Assembly (NCBI GenBank): GCA_946406115.1
Contig: OX291543.1
Coordinates: 30,778,815 to 30,842,814 of the forward strand
Direction: 5' to 3'
DNA: 64,000 nt
Origin: Apoda limacodes
Lineage: Eukaryota > Arthropoda > Insecta > Lepidoptera > Limacodidae
In this document: positions 46,081 through 57,500 of the stretch, piece by piece
How positions within the stretch are numbered: the first letter of the stretch is position 1
Layout: each line of letters starts with the position of its first letter
Notes under the pieces: generated by a model
The model's database searches: none
What the model was told of the DNA's origin: nothing
Seen by the model: the letters and a program-made list of their open reading frames with translations, nothing else
Made by a program: the position numbers and the translations under genes

Positions 46081-46193
46081 AAAATTCGGTTTAGCTTGGA
46101 AAAGATTATTAAAGCGAAATCCCAAAACTAACTACTCGTAAATATAATAGTATATTTTCTATTCTTAAAATATAACAATAGCATTTACAACTT

Positions 46194-46345
46194 GTAAGGC
46201 GGTGCAACCCAAATTGGTTAATTGTAACGATTAAAGTAAAAGTAATTGTCAAAGCCATTTATAACAATTACTTTTACAATCGCTTTGGTGCAATCTAGAC
46301 TAAGTGTTTAAGGAAGGGTGGATTGCACCATCTAACTGTAACGAT
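46194..46345. repeat. Fold-back MITE-like repeat, copy 1
   Basis: gtaaaagtaattgt (about 46237-46250) pairs with acaattacttttac (about 46263-46276), and ggtgcaa near the ends (46202, 46289) is in inverted or direct echo. A diverged copy lies at 46942-47066. Confidence 0.5.
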
Positions 46346-46941
46346 ACCTAAAGAGCTGACGGCTCGTCAAATACTCGGTTAAGCCAAAAATAGAGTGGTC
46401 CATGTGCCAAATGTTAAATTAAGTTATATAAAAAACTTTAACGTCAACAATTACCAGCCAGAATTGACTGGCTTTAGATAAAGTTACAATTGACAAGTCA
46501 CTAAATGATCAAAAAATTAGGAAATTTATGTCAATATAGGTATCTCGCCGAATTCGTAATAGATAATATTTATAGATAATGGGGTTATTGCAAGTTCTAC
46601 TTACTATTATTACTTATAAATTCGGTAATGGTAGTCGTAACTTATTTAAACCCTTACAGAAAACATTATTTGATTGCACTCAAACAGAAAGTATCCATAT
46701 TTATTTCTTGTTTTCCAATGAAAACATCAACTGAGTTACAATATAGCTGCACTACTTATGCACGCTTATTTACGTATCACGTCATCCTCGTCTTTACTCA
46801 CGATTACTGTCAAGTTAAACTGGCTCATAAACAATTCACACGAAGGACTGTTTTGTTCTGGCCATGCTCTGCTTAATTAATTGTAAAAAGCATGGATGTG
46901 CGTCCTTTAGCATAGCAAAACACCTAACAATATCATTTACA

Positions 46942-47066
46942 ACATTTAGGACGCTGCACCGCAAATTGGTGAATTATAACGGTTAGAGTAAAAGTAAATG
47001 TCAAAGTTAATTTTAACAATTACTTCAACAATCATGTTGGTGAAATCCAGCTTTAGTCGATTCGAT
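46942..47066. repeat. Fold-back MITE-like repeat, copy 2
   Basis: Aligns with 46194-46345 ('caaattggtgaattataacggttagagtaaaagtaa' versus 'caaattggttaattgtaacgattaaagtaaaagtaa'), including the central fold. Confidence 0.5.
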
Positions 47067-47129
47067 CGATCGACACGCTATATTTGTTCCGAATTCTATA
47101 TGGACTTTAGTCGTTGACCGTACTTAGGA

Positions 47130-47215
47130 TATTAAGAAAAAGACATTGGTTTACGCCGGGCTCAAACTTCTGCCCGGAAGTAAGGTAAAATCAAAACCAC
47201 CACCACGGATATTTA
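47130..47215 (-). mobile_element. SINE fragment
   Basis: 'ttggtttacgccgggctcaaacttctgccc' and the following 'ccaccaccacgg' correspond to the B-box end of the SINE at 34167-34466. Confidence 0.45.
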
Positions 47216-47773
47216 CTCATGGTTTCTCCAATAATTAAGTTTACAAGTTAATTAAGTTAGTCAACTACGGCTGAAATGGTGCGTGTCCATTTTTTTTTCA
47301 ATGTCAAAATTATCTTTCGCAAAAAAAATCCCAAGGTTTTTGTTTCCCCAAAATAATGGGAAAATATTCAAAATCTGGAGACCCTGGCGCAACTTTAGGT
47401 TTTTACCCGCTTTAAAAGTGACAGTGTTGCCACCTTATCTACGGAACAAGACTAAAGTGAAAAAAAAATCGATTATAAATAAAATCGATTCATTTATTAT
47501 AAAAATTGATTTGAATAAACGACTTACGAGTGGGGCTCACTAAACATGTACCATCATACACGGCCATAGGAACTTGTAAAGCTACAAACAAATAATAAGA
47601 CGCGTCCGTCAGCAAATGCCGACAGGGACTAAACAGTGTACTCGGATGTAAGGACGTTCTTGACCCAGATATCGTTTTGACATCTCATTGCTGAAGTTAC
47701 TTCCGCGCGTCTTACGACTTATAATGTGCAGTTTCAAGTAAATATACCAGCCCAATCGCTAAGGTCAACCGCG

Positions 47774-47955
47774 GCTTAGGGGATTGTCGAATTTTGTTCG
47801 CAGCTTAACAAATATCGTATATAACACGGTATCGCCGCCAACGCCGCTTTTGGTTTTAGACGAACTTCCGTCGCGGTTTATGAGCGAGGTCATCTGTACT
47901 TATCACCCGCCCGTGTTTTTGTCTTTGACGGATGGCGCGGTTTGCGCGATAAAAC
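47774..47955 (+). CDS. Possible host coding exon, unknown protein
   Basis: A 182-nt island of higher GC with many G/C third positions, bounded by a plausible acceptor (cggcttag|GG, about 47778) and donor (aaacg|gtacac, about 47956). The frame reads SNFVRSLTNIVYNTVSPPTP, LLVLDELPSRFMSEVICTYH, PPVFLSLTDGAVCAIKR. Composition and the absence of stops look like an exon, but no partner exon is evident and I do not recognise the family. It could be a fragment carried by a transposon. Confidence 0.25.
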
Positions 47956-48080
47956 GGTACACAGATAAGAGACTTATGATTACTACAACATATTGGTACC
48001 TTATAAAAATTACAACTTTTATCGCTAGTAAAGACGCCCCATTTATTTATATCCTATTATCGCCGAAAAACAAAATATAA

Positions 48081-48539
48081 TTTATACTATTCTTATTCTA
48101 TGTTACTTATATCTTTATTTCAGTTTTTGTACAATTTTGCACATCCTACCATTCCAATCTTTTAAATTTGTGTATCAATACCAAAATGGTAGAAATCGCC
48201 ATCTGGCGATAAGATCAACAGGCGATCTTACGTGTTTTTTAATATTATTTCTTCAATAAGTTTGTGTTTTTGTTTTGTGCTAGAAAGGATATTTGTATTT
48301 TGTATTTGTATGTGATAGCAAGTAGGTCTGTCTCAAGCATGCACAAACGTGTTAGTAGGTTAATAGGGAACACATGAACACTGGCAAGCGCATAAAATTG
48401 TAAGATTGAGATAGGTATAGGAATATGACAGGGATGCATATATGATCGCGGCCAAAATAAAACGAGATGTGATTGGTCGCCGAAAATAAACTCGATTGTG
48501 ATTGGTCAGCGGGTCCACCTGGTTGGTTATGCTGAAAGC
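48081..48539. other. Intergenic, dispersed repeat
   Basis: 'gtgattggtc' occurs at 48471-48480 and 48498-48507, each followed by a GC-rich base cluster. The segment 48320-48530 reads like a dispersed repeat. No gene. Confidence 0.35.
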
Positions 48540-51400
48540 ATCGTTTTCCAATTCGACTTTCGTGTTGTGCGGTCGTGTTCTAGAGCGACAAGTGCTCTCA
48601 TTGTGCTTCGTGCAGTGGTGACTCAGCTGGTGCGCTTTCCTGTGTGGTGTTTTGCCTCAGCGCTGACGACCTCGAATTGTGGTTTGGATTATTGCCCGCA
48701 ATTCTTGGAAAATCGGCCTGAGTGTTGAGCGCTGCTCGGTTGTGTGTATTGGCTGGGAAATTGCTTCTCGGCCCGCTCTGAGTGTGCTTTCGCGCTTTTC
48801 AACGCGCCCATAACGCGAAGAACTACTATGCATAGTGATAACCCTCGCTTGCCTCTTTGACTGACGCTGGTTCGCCTAGCTCCCGCGATGGCCGAAGTAC
48901 TCAAAGGCATGCCCCGGGACCAGATAGGGGAGATAATCAAAGCTTGTCTTTGTGATCACTCAGATCTGGTCCAAGCCTGCTCTTCCCAGGCTGTGGCTGC
49001 CCTCACAGCGTATGACAAGTCCGTGCCCTCTCTGTGTTCGCCGCCGCGTTCCCCGTCTCGCTTGCGCACTCGTTCGCGCTCTCGCTCTCCCCGCACGCGC
49101 TCTCTCTGCGGCGACCCCCGCTCTCGCGACCCGCGTGTCGCTCGCCGTAGCCCTCCCACTCCGGTAGCCGATGTGACCCTTTCTCGGTCACTCCCTACCC
49201 CGTCCCCCGGTAGCCGTAATGTCCGCTGTGTCGGCGTTGTCCTCAAACGAGGACGACAAAGTGGTTGGCCTGGGGACAAAAAGGGAAAAAAGCGGAAGAA
49301 GACCGCCATGTCAAAAAAGGCTTCGGCGGCATCCGCTCAGGAGCCTTCTCCTCCTACCTCCGATTCTGAGGCTAAACGCCTCAAAGCGCCTAGCGCGTCC
49401 CCGTCCACCTCGGCAGCCTGCCGCCATGGACACAACCCCCGCCGCCACCTCTTCGCAGGCCGACTGTCCCACTTCGGGACGGAAGGAAAAAACTCCGCCC
49501 CCTGTTTTCATCAAAGACAAAGGGGCCTGGCCAAACATTGCAAACGCTATGAAGGCCAAGCGTATTAACTATACGCACGCCCGCAATGATGCCGAGCGTG
49601 GCATCAAAGTGCAGGTCCCGACACCGACAGATTTCCGAAATCTGACGGCCTTTCTTACGGCTCAGAAATACGAGTACTATACGTACTCGCTGGCCGACGA
49701 ACGCGTGCTCAGGGCAGTTATAAGTCCGAGAAAACTGTCCAGGACGACGTAATCGTCCAAGGCCTCCCAGTTAGGGAAGTACATCGTATGTACAACGGCC
49801 GCAACCGATCTGAGTGCTACGACATGGTGCTTGTAGTGCTAGATCACACCAAAGAGGACAAAGCCATCTTTAATATTAAAGATGTGTGCAGCCTCAAGGG
49901 TGTCCCGGTCGAGACTCCGCACAAGCGGTCGACCCCAGGACAATGCCACCGATGCCAGTTGTATGGCCACGCACAGCGCAACTGCAGACGCAGACCGCGC
50001 TGCGTGAAATGTCTGCGCGATCTCGCCACTCCGGACTGTGATCGCGATCGCGTTAACGCATCCGACCCGGTCGCTTGCGTACTCTGTGGAAGCGAAGGCC
50101 ACCCTGCGAATTACCGCGGGTGCCCCAAAGCTCCCAAACAGAACTCGCGTAAACCCAAACAGGGGAAATCACGAACTATCGCACCGTCCGTAATGATAGA
50201 ACTGCCTCCAATCTCGGAGGCACTCTCATCTATTACAGGCGCTCCCTGCATTGCTCCCCTATCGATCCACCACCACTTACGAACTTAGAAGCATCCGTCT
50301 GCCGCTTAGCGATGACCGGCCATCAGCCGATCATCATTGCATCGGTTTATCTCTCTCCCTTAAAAGACTTGCTCGAGAGCGACTCGCCGTCATTCTTGCC
50401 GCTGGAACTCTTCAGTAAGTTCACGGAGAGGCAGACTCCTCGACGATTTAGTTGACAGACTAAACTTCGACAACATCGCTCCCATGACGCCCACTTACTT
50501 TCCCCACAATACTCGGAATAATCCTGACGTACTCGACATAGCACTTCTGAAGAATGTAAGGCTAAGCTTTCGCTCTATAGAGGTGCTTGACGAACTTGAC
50601 TCGGACCACCGCCCTGTCCTCCTCCGATTAGGTTCCCCTTCGGACTCTCCTCCAGACACTAGAACCTTGACGGACTGGGATAAATTTGGGCAATTGCTCG
50701 AAAATCCCAGCTCGCCACATCTAGACCGCGTTTCCAACGTAATCTCTTCCGGGACCGACATAAACGTGGCTATCGACTCACTCACTAGCCACCGCCGTTG
50801 GCGAGTGCTCAAGACAGGTGCCGGTTGGTAATTATCACCACCTAATCCTGCCTCAGCACATCAGGTTGCTAATGACAGAGCGTAACGCGGCCCGCCGCGC
50901 ACGCGATCGCGTTCCCACTATCGATAATAAAGCTCGCTTTAACGACTTACACCGCCGTGTAAGAACCGCTGTAGCTGAGCTCCGCGCCCAACGTTTCGGT
51001 GATCTGATGGAGAACATTTCTCCTTCTCACCAAGCTTATTGGCACTTAGCCAGAGCTCTAAAATCAGACACCGCCAACTCTCTCCCTCCGTTAACTCATC
51101 CCAACAACGTTCCTGCGTTCAATGACGACGAAAAAGCGGATTGCCTAGCGTCTAGCCTCCAAGCCCAATGTGCCTTAAGCACACAGTCGTTCGATCCCGA
51201 CCACGTGCGCGAGGTAGACGGTGAAGTGAAGCGCAGAACTTCTCTGCCTCCACAAGACCCTCTGCCCCCTGTCACTGTCGACGAAGTCATACAGGTCATC
51301 AAAGACCTACGCCCTCGTAAAGCCCCCGGTGCGGACGGTATCTCTAACGATATCCTAAAGCGCCTCACTCTTCCCCTTCTCTGCCTCCTAGTAGCGATCC
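48540..51400 (+). mobile_element. Jockey-like LINE with 5' UTR, ORF1 and truncated ORF2
   Basis: GC-rich block in AT-rich DNA. The 5' UTR is at about 48540-48887. ORF1 starts at ATG 48888: a basic/Ser-Arg-rich region, a frameshift at about 49400-49440, then a gag-like domain (VFIKDKGAWPNIANAMKAKR) to 49749, another shift, and three CCHC zinc knuckles (CHRCQLYGHAQRNC, CVKCLRDLATPDC, CVLCGSEGHPANYRGC) to about 50288. ORF2 has a gapped endonuclease (50260-50640, ending VLDELDSDHRPVLLRLG with the SDH box), a linker, and RT entry (RPRKAPGADGISNDILKRL) before breaking off at about 51398. Internal deletions and at least four frameshifts are present. It lacks the RT palm and the 3' end. Confidence 0.85.
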
Positions 51401-51908
51401 CGCACAGTTCTGCCGTGTGTATTTTCTGTGCCTATATTTAACAATTTCTTAAATTAAAATCCGAACTAGTAATACCAGTCTATCATAAGTTGTCATGCTA
51501 TTGAAACAAGCTTCTCTGTCAGTGTGTGTGAGTGTTATCAGTGAACCCAATACAAACGAACTTATTAGTGTACATGATTAGTTGCCATGGACCACACCCA
51601 CCTGCTTTGATGCTGCTTTTGCGGGGGCGTGGCAGTCTCAGTAAATATTAATAGTGCAGCTACCTTCCGATCATCCGACATAACTTTACTTGCCGACGGA
51701 AATATACGTGACGACGTAAAAAGTAGGCCTAAGGGTAAAGGAAACCATCTCTTACCTACTTTGATAAGACATATAAATTTTAAATATTAAATTATTTACA
51801 TTGCAAGACAGCAAAACTGCTTTACTATAATAAATATGCCTCTCAGGCAATTCTTTGAATCCGTCTAATACTACGCCTTTGTCCGGCACAAACACACCTT
51901 AAGATGCT
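51401..51908 (+). other. Junction and presumed 5' UTR of the next LINE
   Basis: Sequence changes abruptly at about 51400. The stretch to 51908 has no coding frame and precedes the ORF1 at 51909. I take part of it as 5' UTR. Confidence 0.35.
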
Positions 51909-52708
51909 ATGAGACCGCAAAAACGTAGACAAGGAGATGACTTCGAGTATTTTACGGAGAAGATGGAAACAATGTTTCGCACTTGGATGGCAGAACAAAA
52001 TAAAAAATATGAGACAATTTTGGAATCGGTAACCGCAATCAAGGAGCAAAATGCACATGTTACGTCATGCATTGAATTTATCTCCCACCAATACGAAGAC
52101 ATGAAATCTAAGTTAGAGAAATTGGAGCAAATTAAACGTGCAGACGAAGCGTATATTCAGTCGCTGGAACATAAAATTGACTTTTTGGAACGAAATATGA
52201 ATGCCTCCACTCTGGAGCTAAGGTATGTAACGACAACAAAAAATGGCAAGGTGGAAAACTTTTATGAAATAGTAATGAACTTAGGAAATATAATCAAAGT
52301 GCCAATTAATTCTTCGGACCTTCGCAACATACACCGAGGATATTCAAAATCGGAGACAAAAAAACCTTTAATTCTAGATTTTGTTTCGGTTCCACACAAA
52401 GAAAAAATATTAGCCTCATTTAGGGCGTATAATAAAGCAAACAAAGACAACAAATTGAACACATCTGATTTAAATATACCGGGTACCCAATTACAGTCTA
52501 TCTTGCAGACCATCTTACTCCCAAGGTGAAGCGGCTACATTTCCTCGCTAGGGACTATGCAACTACAAATGGATACGGTTTTTGTTGGGCGACTCCAGGA
52601 GCTATTTTTCTGCGCAAAAAAGAAGGTGAACCGGCATGTCGTTTGAAGAATGAGCAAGACCTACAAAAAGTCGAAAATGACCACTCATATATATTAAATT
52701 TCATGTAA
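51909..52708 (+). mobile_element. LINE ORF1, baculovirus FP25K-like (Baculo_FP type)
   Basis: A 206-codon frame from ATG 51909 gives a basic start, a long coiled coil (about residues 10-100, e.g. HQYEDMKSKLEKLEQI), then the FP-like domain (KPLILDFVSVPHKEKILASF). Near 52483 one extra base shifts the frame, and the conserved C-terminus continues in the next frame (DHLTPKVKRLHFLARDYA, GYGFCWATPGAIFLRKKEG) to 52708. This arrangement is known for ORF1 proteins of CR1-like LINEs of Lepidoptera, which share the Baculo_FP domain with a baculovirus protein. No ORF2 follows, so the copy is partial. Confidence 0.72.
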
Positions 52709-53429
52709 TGCTCCTTTGTTATTTTAGGTACGTTTTTTCATTAACTTGTGTTTGCTTCTACTTTTACAACAAATATTTACATTTGACACTAACACTTTTA
52801 CACCTTATTGACCTTACCTTACTCATATGTAATACATACAAAACACAAATATTTATCCACGTTTATAATTTTTCAACATGTTTAATAGAATCTCACCAAC
52901 CGGTCAGTAAAAAAATATTTTATTTTATTCCAGTTTTTTATTACGCCATTAAGTATTCTATATAGGTATTTGTATACCTATATCTATTCCTATCTAGTCA
53001 GCTTCCTATTTAAAATCTGCCGTAAAATTCGCAGACGTAATTATCATGACACATGAATCAGCCATCGCTTCGCTCAACCATGTTTAAGGGAACGTAACGA
53101 CCCGACACACACGCCACCACCGCAGAGACACTTTGAGAGAGCATGACACACTCAAGCAACTCAATTAAAACTTCGATTGTACTAGTAACAATGTGTGTAG
53201 TAAAGGAACAAAATATAAGAGGAGAAGATTGGAAGGTTCGTAATGCTTTACTACCGAGAAGAACCAGCAAAAACTCAGCAGTTAATCTTTTATACATCAT
53301 ATAAAAATACAATATAGCCTTACACTAGGTAATAACATAATATACAATGTTTTAATTTAAAAAAAAAATTCAAATGCCCCAATACAAATCAATTAAGTTC
53401 TAATTTTTCCAAGCATTTTTATCATTTAT
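52709..53429. other. AT-rich, no gene
   Basis: Nothing recognised. A short frame at 53058-53312 (-) shows no motif. Confidence 0.45.
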
Positions 53430-54120
53430 GTATTCATCAACTTTGTAATAGCTTTTTTTCATTAAACTATCTTTGACATATATTTTAAATTTATTTGAGG
53501 GTAACTTAACCACATGTTTGGAATTTTATTGTAGAAAAATATAGTTTGTTTTGCGATAGAGCTATGTACCTTCTGAAGACGACATTTTGGAACCACCAAT
53601 TTATCCTTTTGTATTAACACTGTGGAGGTCACTATTTTTAGCAAATAAGTGTCAATGTTGGCGTACATACATTATACAAGCGAAGATATATTGACAAGGA
53701 ACAGTTAAAATATCAATTTCCCTAAATAGTTCCCTAAGAGAAATTCGAGGTCCTAATTTATAAATTGACCGTACTGCTCTCTTTTGCAAAATAAAGACTG
53801 TATCAATATCAGCTGCCTTACCCCAAAGCAAAATGCCATAAGACATAACGGAATGGAAATAGCTAAAGTAGACCAAGCGAGCAGTGTCAACATCTGTAAG
53901 CTGCCTAACTTTCCTAACTGCATAGGCAGCTGAACTGAGTTTTCCTGCAACAACTAAAATGTGAGGGTTCCACTGCAGCCTATTGTCTAATGTAAGTAAT
54001 ACCTAGAAACACTGTTGAGTCTAATAGTTCTATTTCTTCTCCGTTTAGGGATAATTTTTTACTTATGTTTCTGACATTTGGCATCATAAATTTTAAACCT
54101 GTAACCTTCATGGCATTGCT
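53430..54120 (-). mobile_element. CR1-like LINE ORF2 C-terminal fragment (antisense)
   Basis: Read downward from about 54000: TLDNRLQWNPHI, GKLSSAAYAVRKVRQLTDVD, ARLVYFSYFHSVMSYGILLW, ILQKRAVRSIYKLGPRISLR, and after a shift KLVVPKCRLQKVHSSIAKQT to about 53470. This is the post-RT C-terminal region of a common lepidopteran CR1-type element. It is frameshifted at about 53660 and 53990, and both ends are missing. Confidence 0.72.
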
Positions 54121-54385
54121 TTTTTTGATTGTAGGTCAAAGGGAAATTTGATTTATTTCTGTCACAACATGCGACAAAATAACCGTAATTTGGGCATATT
54201 TTATTATTGCATTGACTTAGAAACTTAAATTTTTAACAACTGTAAGTGACCGTAGATATAGTATTTGAATTTGATACCTCCAAATGTTCTTGAGTAAAAG
54301 AGTCTTATCAGACAGACAGACGATCATTGTTTTTATTTTGTTATAACTACAAATTAAGGAATTTCGGATTTTTCCCTATATTTGT
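54121..54385. other. AT-rich spacer
   Basis: The first part (54121-54150) may still belong to the antisense LINE. Nothing else seen. Confidence 0.35.
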
Positions 54386-54961
54386 ATATTATCCGCTATG
54401 CGGACCTACACAAGAACTTCGAGCTCCCCACGATTCCCCAATATCTCAAAGACCTGGCAGTCCGCTTTTTCAAGCGTACACAAAATCACCCGAACCGATT
54501 AACTGTGCAATCCACAACTTACCAACCCCCCGAACTACCTCGGCACAGTCGTAAAACTATCGTTAGGCGGCCTCGGCGCGTACTAACGGCCCCAGATGAC
54601 GATCTCGCTATCCGGATAGCGAGATGAGTCTCAACGATCTCCCCTAATAGGGCCTCCCCCCTAACACGACGCCGTCGTCTCCAGGTTCGTCGGCAACCGC
54701 AAGGATACACGAGGTATCAAAGAGTGCCGGGGCGCTTCTCGCCCCCACTCAATCACAACCGTACCCTCGCAACGGGGAACTCCCCTCCTGACTCACGTTC
54801 GGGTTCGAGGCTCATGCCGGTCGAAGGGACGCCCATGGGAGCGACAACCCAAGCCGAGGCTCCCCCCGCGTGGAGTCCTCCTTCAGCGTCTCGCCCCAAA
54901 AAGCCCGGTAAAGCAGTAATGGCTGCAACAGCCAACTGCATTGACAGTTAAGAAAAAAAAA
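54386..54961 (+). mobile_element. Jockey-like LINE, 5'-truncated 3' end (copy 2)
   Basis: Open C-terminal part of ORF2 (YADLHKNFELPTIPQYLKDL, then AVRFFKRTQNHPNRL, TYQPPELPRHSRKTIVRRPR, VLTAPDDDLAIRIARSS), a GC-rich 3' UTR and a poly(A) run at 54952-54961. Same family and orientation as 3379-3862, but it retains about 140 nt more at the 5' side. Truncation inside ORF2 with a poly(A) end is the usual product of target-primed reverse transcription. Confidence 0.78.
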
Positions 54962-55200
54962 TATCTGTTATTTTTTTAGCAACTATAATATAAAAAGTCA
55001 TTAGAAACATTTATGGGTACGGTATGTACTCAGCCGTCGGCGGGCGTCGGTATCGGTCAAGTTGATGTAGATGACTTTCTCTCGGAACGGACACGGACCG
55101 CCACGGTCTTTGTGTGCATTATTTTATTCACTGTTCAAAAAATATTCAATTATTTAGCAAATATGACATTGCTATTCATAGCTGTGACATGACGAAGTTA
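54962..55200. other. Spacer, no gene
   Basis: Nothing recognised. Confidence 0.4.
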
Positions 55201-56341
55201 TCTATACATATAAATGCTTTGTCCTGAATGACTGACGGATCAACGCACAGCCTAAACCGCTGATCGTAGAGATCTGAAACTTGAATGGTGTTTTCTTTGT
55301 ATAACGTAGGCATCCGATAAGAAAGGATTTTGCCTTACTACTTACCCAAAAGGGGTAAAAAAGGGAGGCAAAGTTTGTATGGGACAACGTGATTCCTTGG
55401 TCCAATCTACTTCAAATTTTGCATAAACCTTTTTTAACAGAATTGATGGAAGACGTGTTCTGTATTTTATTGAAATTTATCCCCTAACGGGGTTAAGAGG
55501 GGTACAAAGTTACTTTGGCGGTGATTTGCTTCGAAGTTGATATCAATACTCTTTAGTACTTTTGATTTAAATTACATTTTATTTTAACACGTTTTAAAAC
55601 TCAATCCGATTTTATTCAAAAAAGGTTGAACTTATTTAGAAACATAAGCAAATCTATACCTATACTAATATATAAAGCTAAAGAATTTGTTTGTTTGAAC
55701 GCGCTAATCTTAGAAACTATTGGTCCGATTTGAAAAATTCTTTCAGTGTTAGATAGCCCGTCTATCGAGGGGGGTTATATGCTATATATCATAAGACCAA
55801 TAGGAGCGGAGCATCAATGAAGAATGTTTCAAAATAGGGAGTTTTATTTCCTTTTCAGAGCTTCCGCTCCGTAAACGGTTAAAGTTTCGCAAAAATCATG
55901 TATGACAGAATTGTTCCTCTTTAAAAGTTCTTTAAAAGATTTCGCAACAGCATATGTCTATCTTTTGGTTAGCTCCATTTTTATGCTAACCAAATTTGTT
56001 CCTAAATACTGCATTATTTGCGAAGGTGTTTTTATAAACATGATATTAATTAAATAAGTCTTTATTTTAAAACAAAATTGCCATTTACATAATTCGATTT
56101 CAATTAATATTTTAGGACATATCGCAGTTTTAAAATAACATGTCAGCAAAATAATAATCAACTACTGCGCGCGCATTTATGATGTGCAAGCCCGGCTGGC
56201 AGTCATGAGGGGGAAGGGCGGTACCTATTATTTAAAAATATTTTCACCTTCGAAGTTTTTTTTCTATAATTGAAGAGTTGCCGTAAGAATCCTACGCCGA
56301 TAACCAAATTTAAAGCGGGCAAAGCCGCTGACAAAAGCTAG
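55201..56341 (+). mobile_element. Non-autonomous Helitron-like elements (two starts, one clear 3' end)
   Basis: A 5'-TC start at 55201 (TCTATACATATAAATG after A) opens a dispersed sequence ('ctgaatgactgacggatcaacg'). A second TC start at 55653 (TCTATACCTATACTAATATA) opens another ('ctattggtccgatttgaaaa', 'gatagcccgtctatcgagg'). The 3' end is at 56338-56341: hairpin AGCGG-gcaaag-CCGCT, 8 bases, then CTAG followed by T. No Rep/helicase is present. Boundaries of the first element on the right are not resolved. Confidence 0.5.
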
Positions 56342-56723
56342 TACTATATAAAATTAGAATGTCTTGAAAGTCACTGTATTAAATTAGTAAGGTTTCTGAG
56401 GAAGAAAAAAAGGGTCAGTGTGAGTCGAATAGGGTCAAGTGCGACTTGCACAATAAGGGTAAACCGATTATAATGACATTTAGGTAAGTTGTTATGCACA
56501 CGCCGGGGAAGATTTCTTAGATAGAAAAAAGGGTCAAGTGCGAGTCAAACAGGATCAAGTGCAAGTCGGACTCACGCAAAGAGGATAAACCGATAGTAAT
56601 CAAATGTTGATAAGTTATTATGCGCACTCCGGGGAAGGTTTCTGAATTAGTACAACCCTTCCACAATAGGTTGGTGCGGCAGTTGTTTTAAAAAAAGAAA
56701 CAAAGTTTGCCGGGTCAGCTAGT
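56342..56723 (+). repeat. Repeat with Helitron-like end 'ccgggtcagctagt'
   Basis: 'gtcaagtgcgagtc' phrases are repeated at about 56436, 56524 and 56553, and 'gtttgccgggtcagCTAG|T' lies at 56705-56723. Near-identical phrases occur at 9757-9780 in the Helitron of the gene A intron. Confidence 0.45.
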
Positions 56724-57500
56724 ATATGATATTTTTAGTTTTGACGCGTCTCTCGTGTCATTGGCTTCTTACCAGCTAAACACTTTAATTGGCCATGAAT
56801 CGGTTAATACATAGCGCCATCTGCTTCCAAACCACAGCCTCCCTTCATTCAGTCGCCCATCGAAAGTTTTCAGTCAGAGCATCTTGAGGTAAGGAGCGTG
56901 GCGACGCTAATTTTTTGTCTTGTGCGGGGATCGAACGTTCGTATCAAGTTCGCCTTTATCATGTTAATATAATTTAGTTTTGTATTATCTGCTTGTGATC
57001 GCAGTTGTTATTAATCTGTTAATCACAAAGACAACTCAAAATGAATTGGTTCGCCACGCCTTTGCATGTTTCAAATCTCCCACAACAGTCTTCATATGCG
57101 GCCCCGACTTCTTAATCAGCGATTGAAATCTGCACATACACACCTACCTGTACCACACGCAAAAAGTACATACAAAATATGTTACTATTGTCAACACACT
57201 GCTTGTTATCACAACGTTGTTGACGAACAATCTTAGCAACTCTATCGCTGCCTTTATAGCAGCCTTTCGTAACTCGGGAATCATTTGCATCTTCAGCCTC
57301 GCCGTTTCCACCATCGCTGCCGCACGTACCTACCAATTGAAATTTCATTCTACTAGTAAATGAATATTTATTTATAAAGTGATTTTAAGAAGATCGGGGG
57401 TCTCGTTTCATGTTGCTGCCCTGGTTACTGGAGTAGAGGGGGTTCTGGCGCACTTCCTCAACCCCTCGCCTAAAAAAAAGCTCACCAATTTTTCTGCTTT
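56724..57500. other. Spacer before the Polinton-like region
   Basis: 56815-56900 has two TCAGTC initiator-like sites and a donor-like cttgag|gtaagg (56886-56891), but no downstream coding exon. A frame at 57112-57348 (-) has no recognisable domain. Confidence 0.35.

Noticed and set aside
48956..49559. Minus-strand Arg-rich frames (117 and 82 codons)
   Set aside because: Antisense of the Ser/Arg-rich ORF1 region of the Jockey-like LINE.
56815..56900. Promoter-like TCAGTC sites with a splice donor
   Set aside because: No downstream coding exon in the window can be linked to it. Noted only as sequence.
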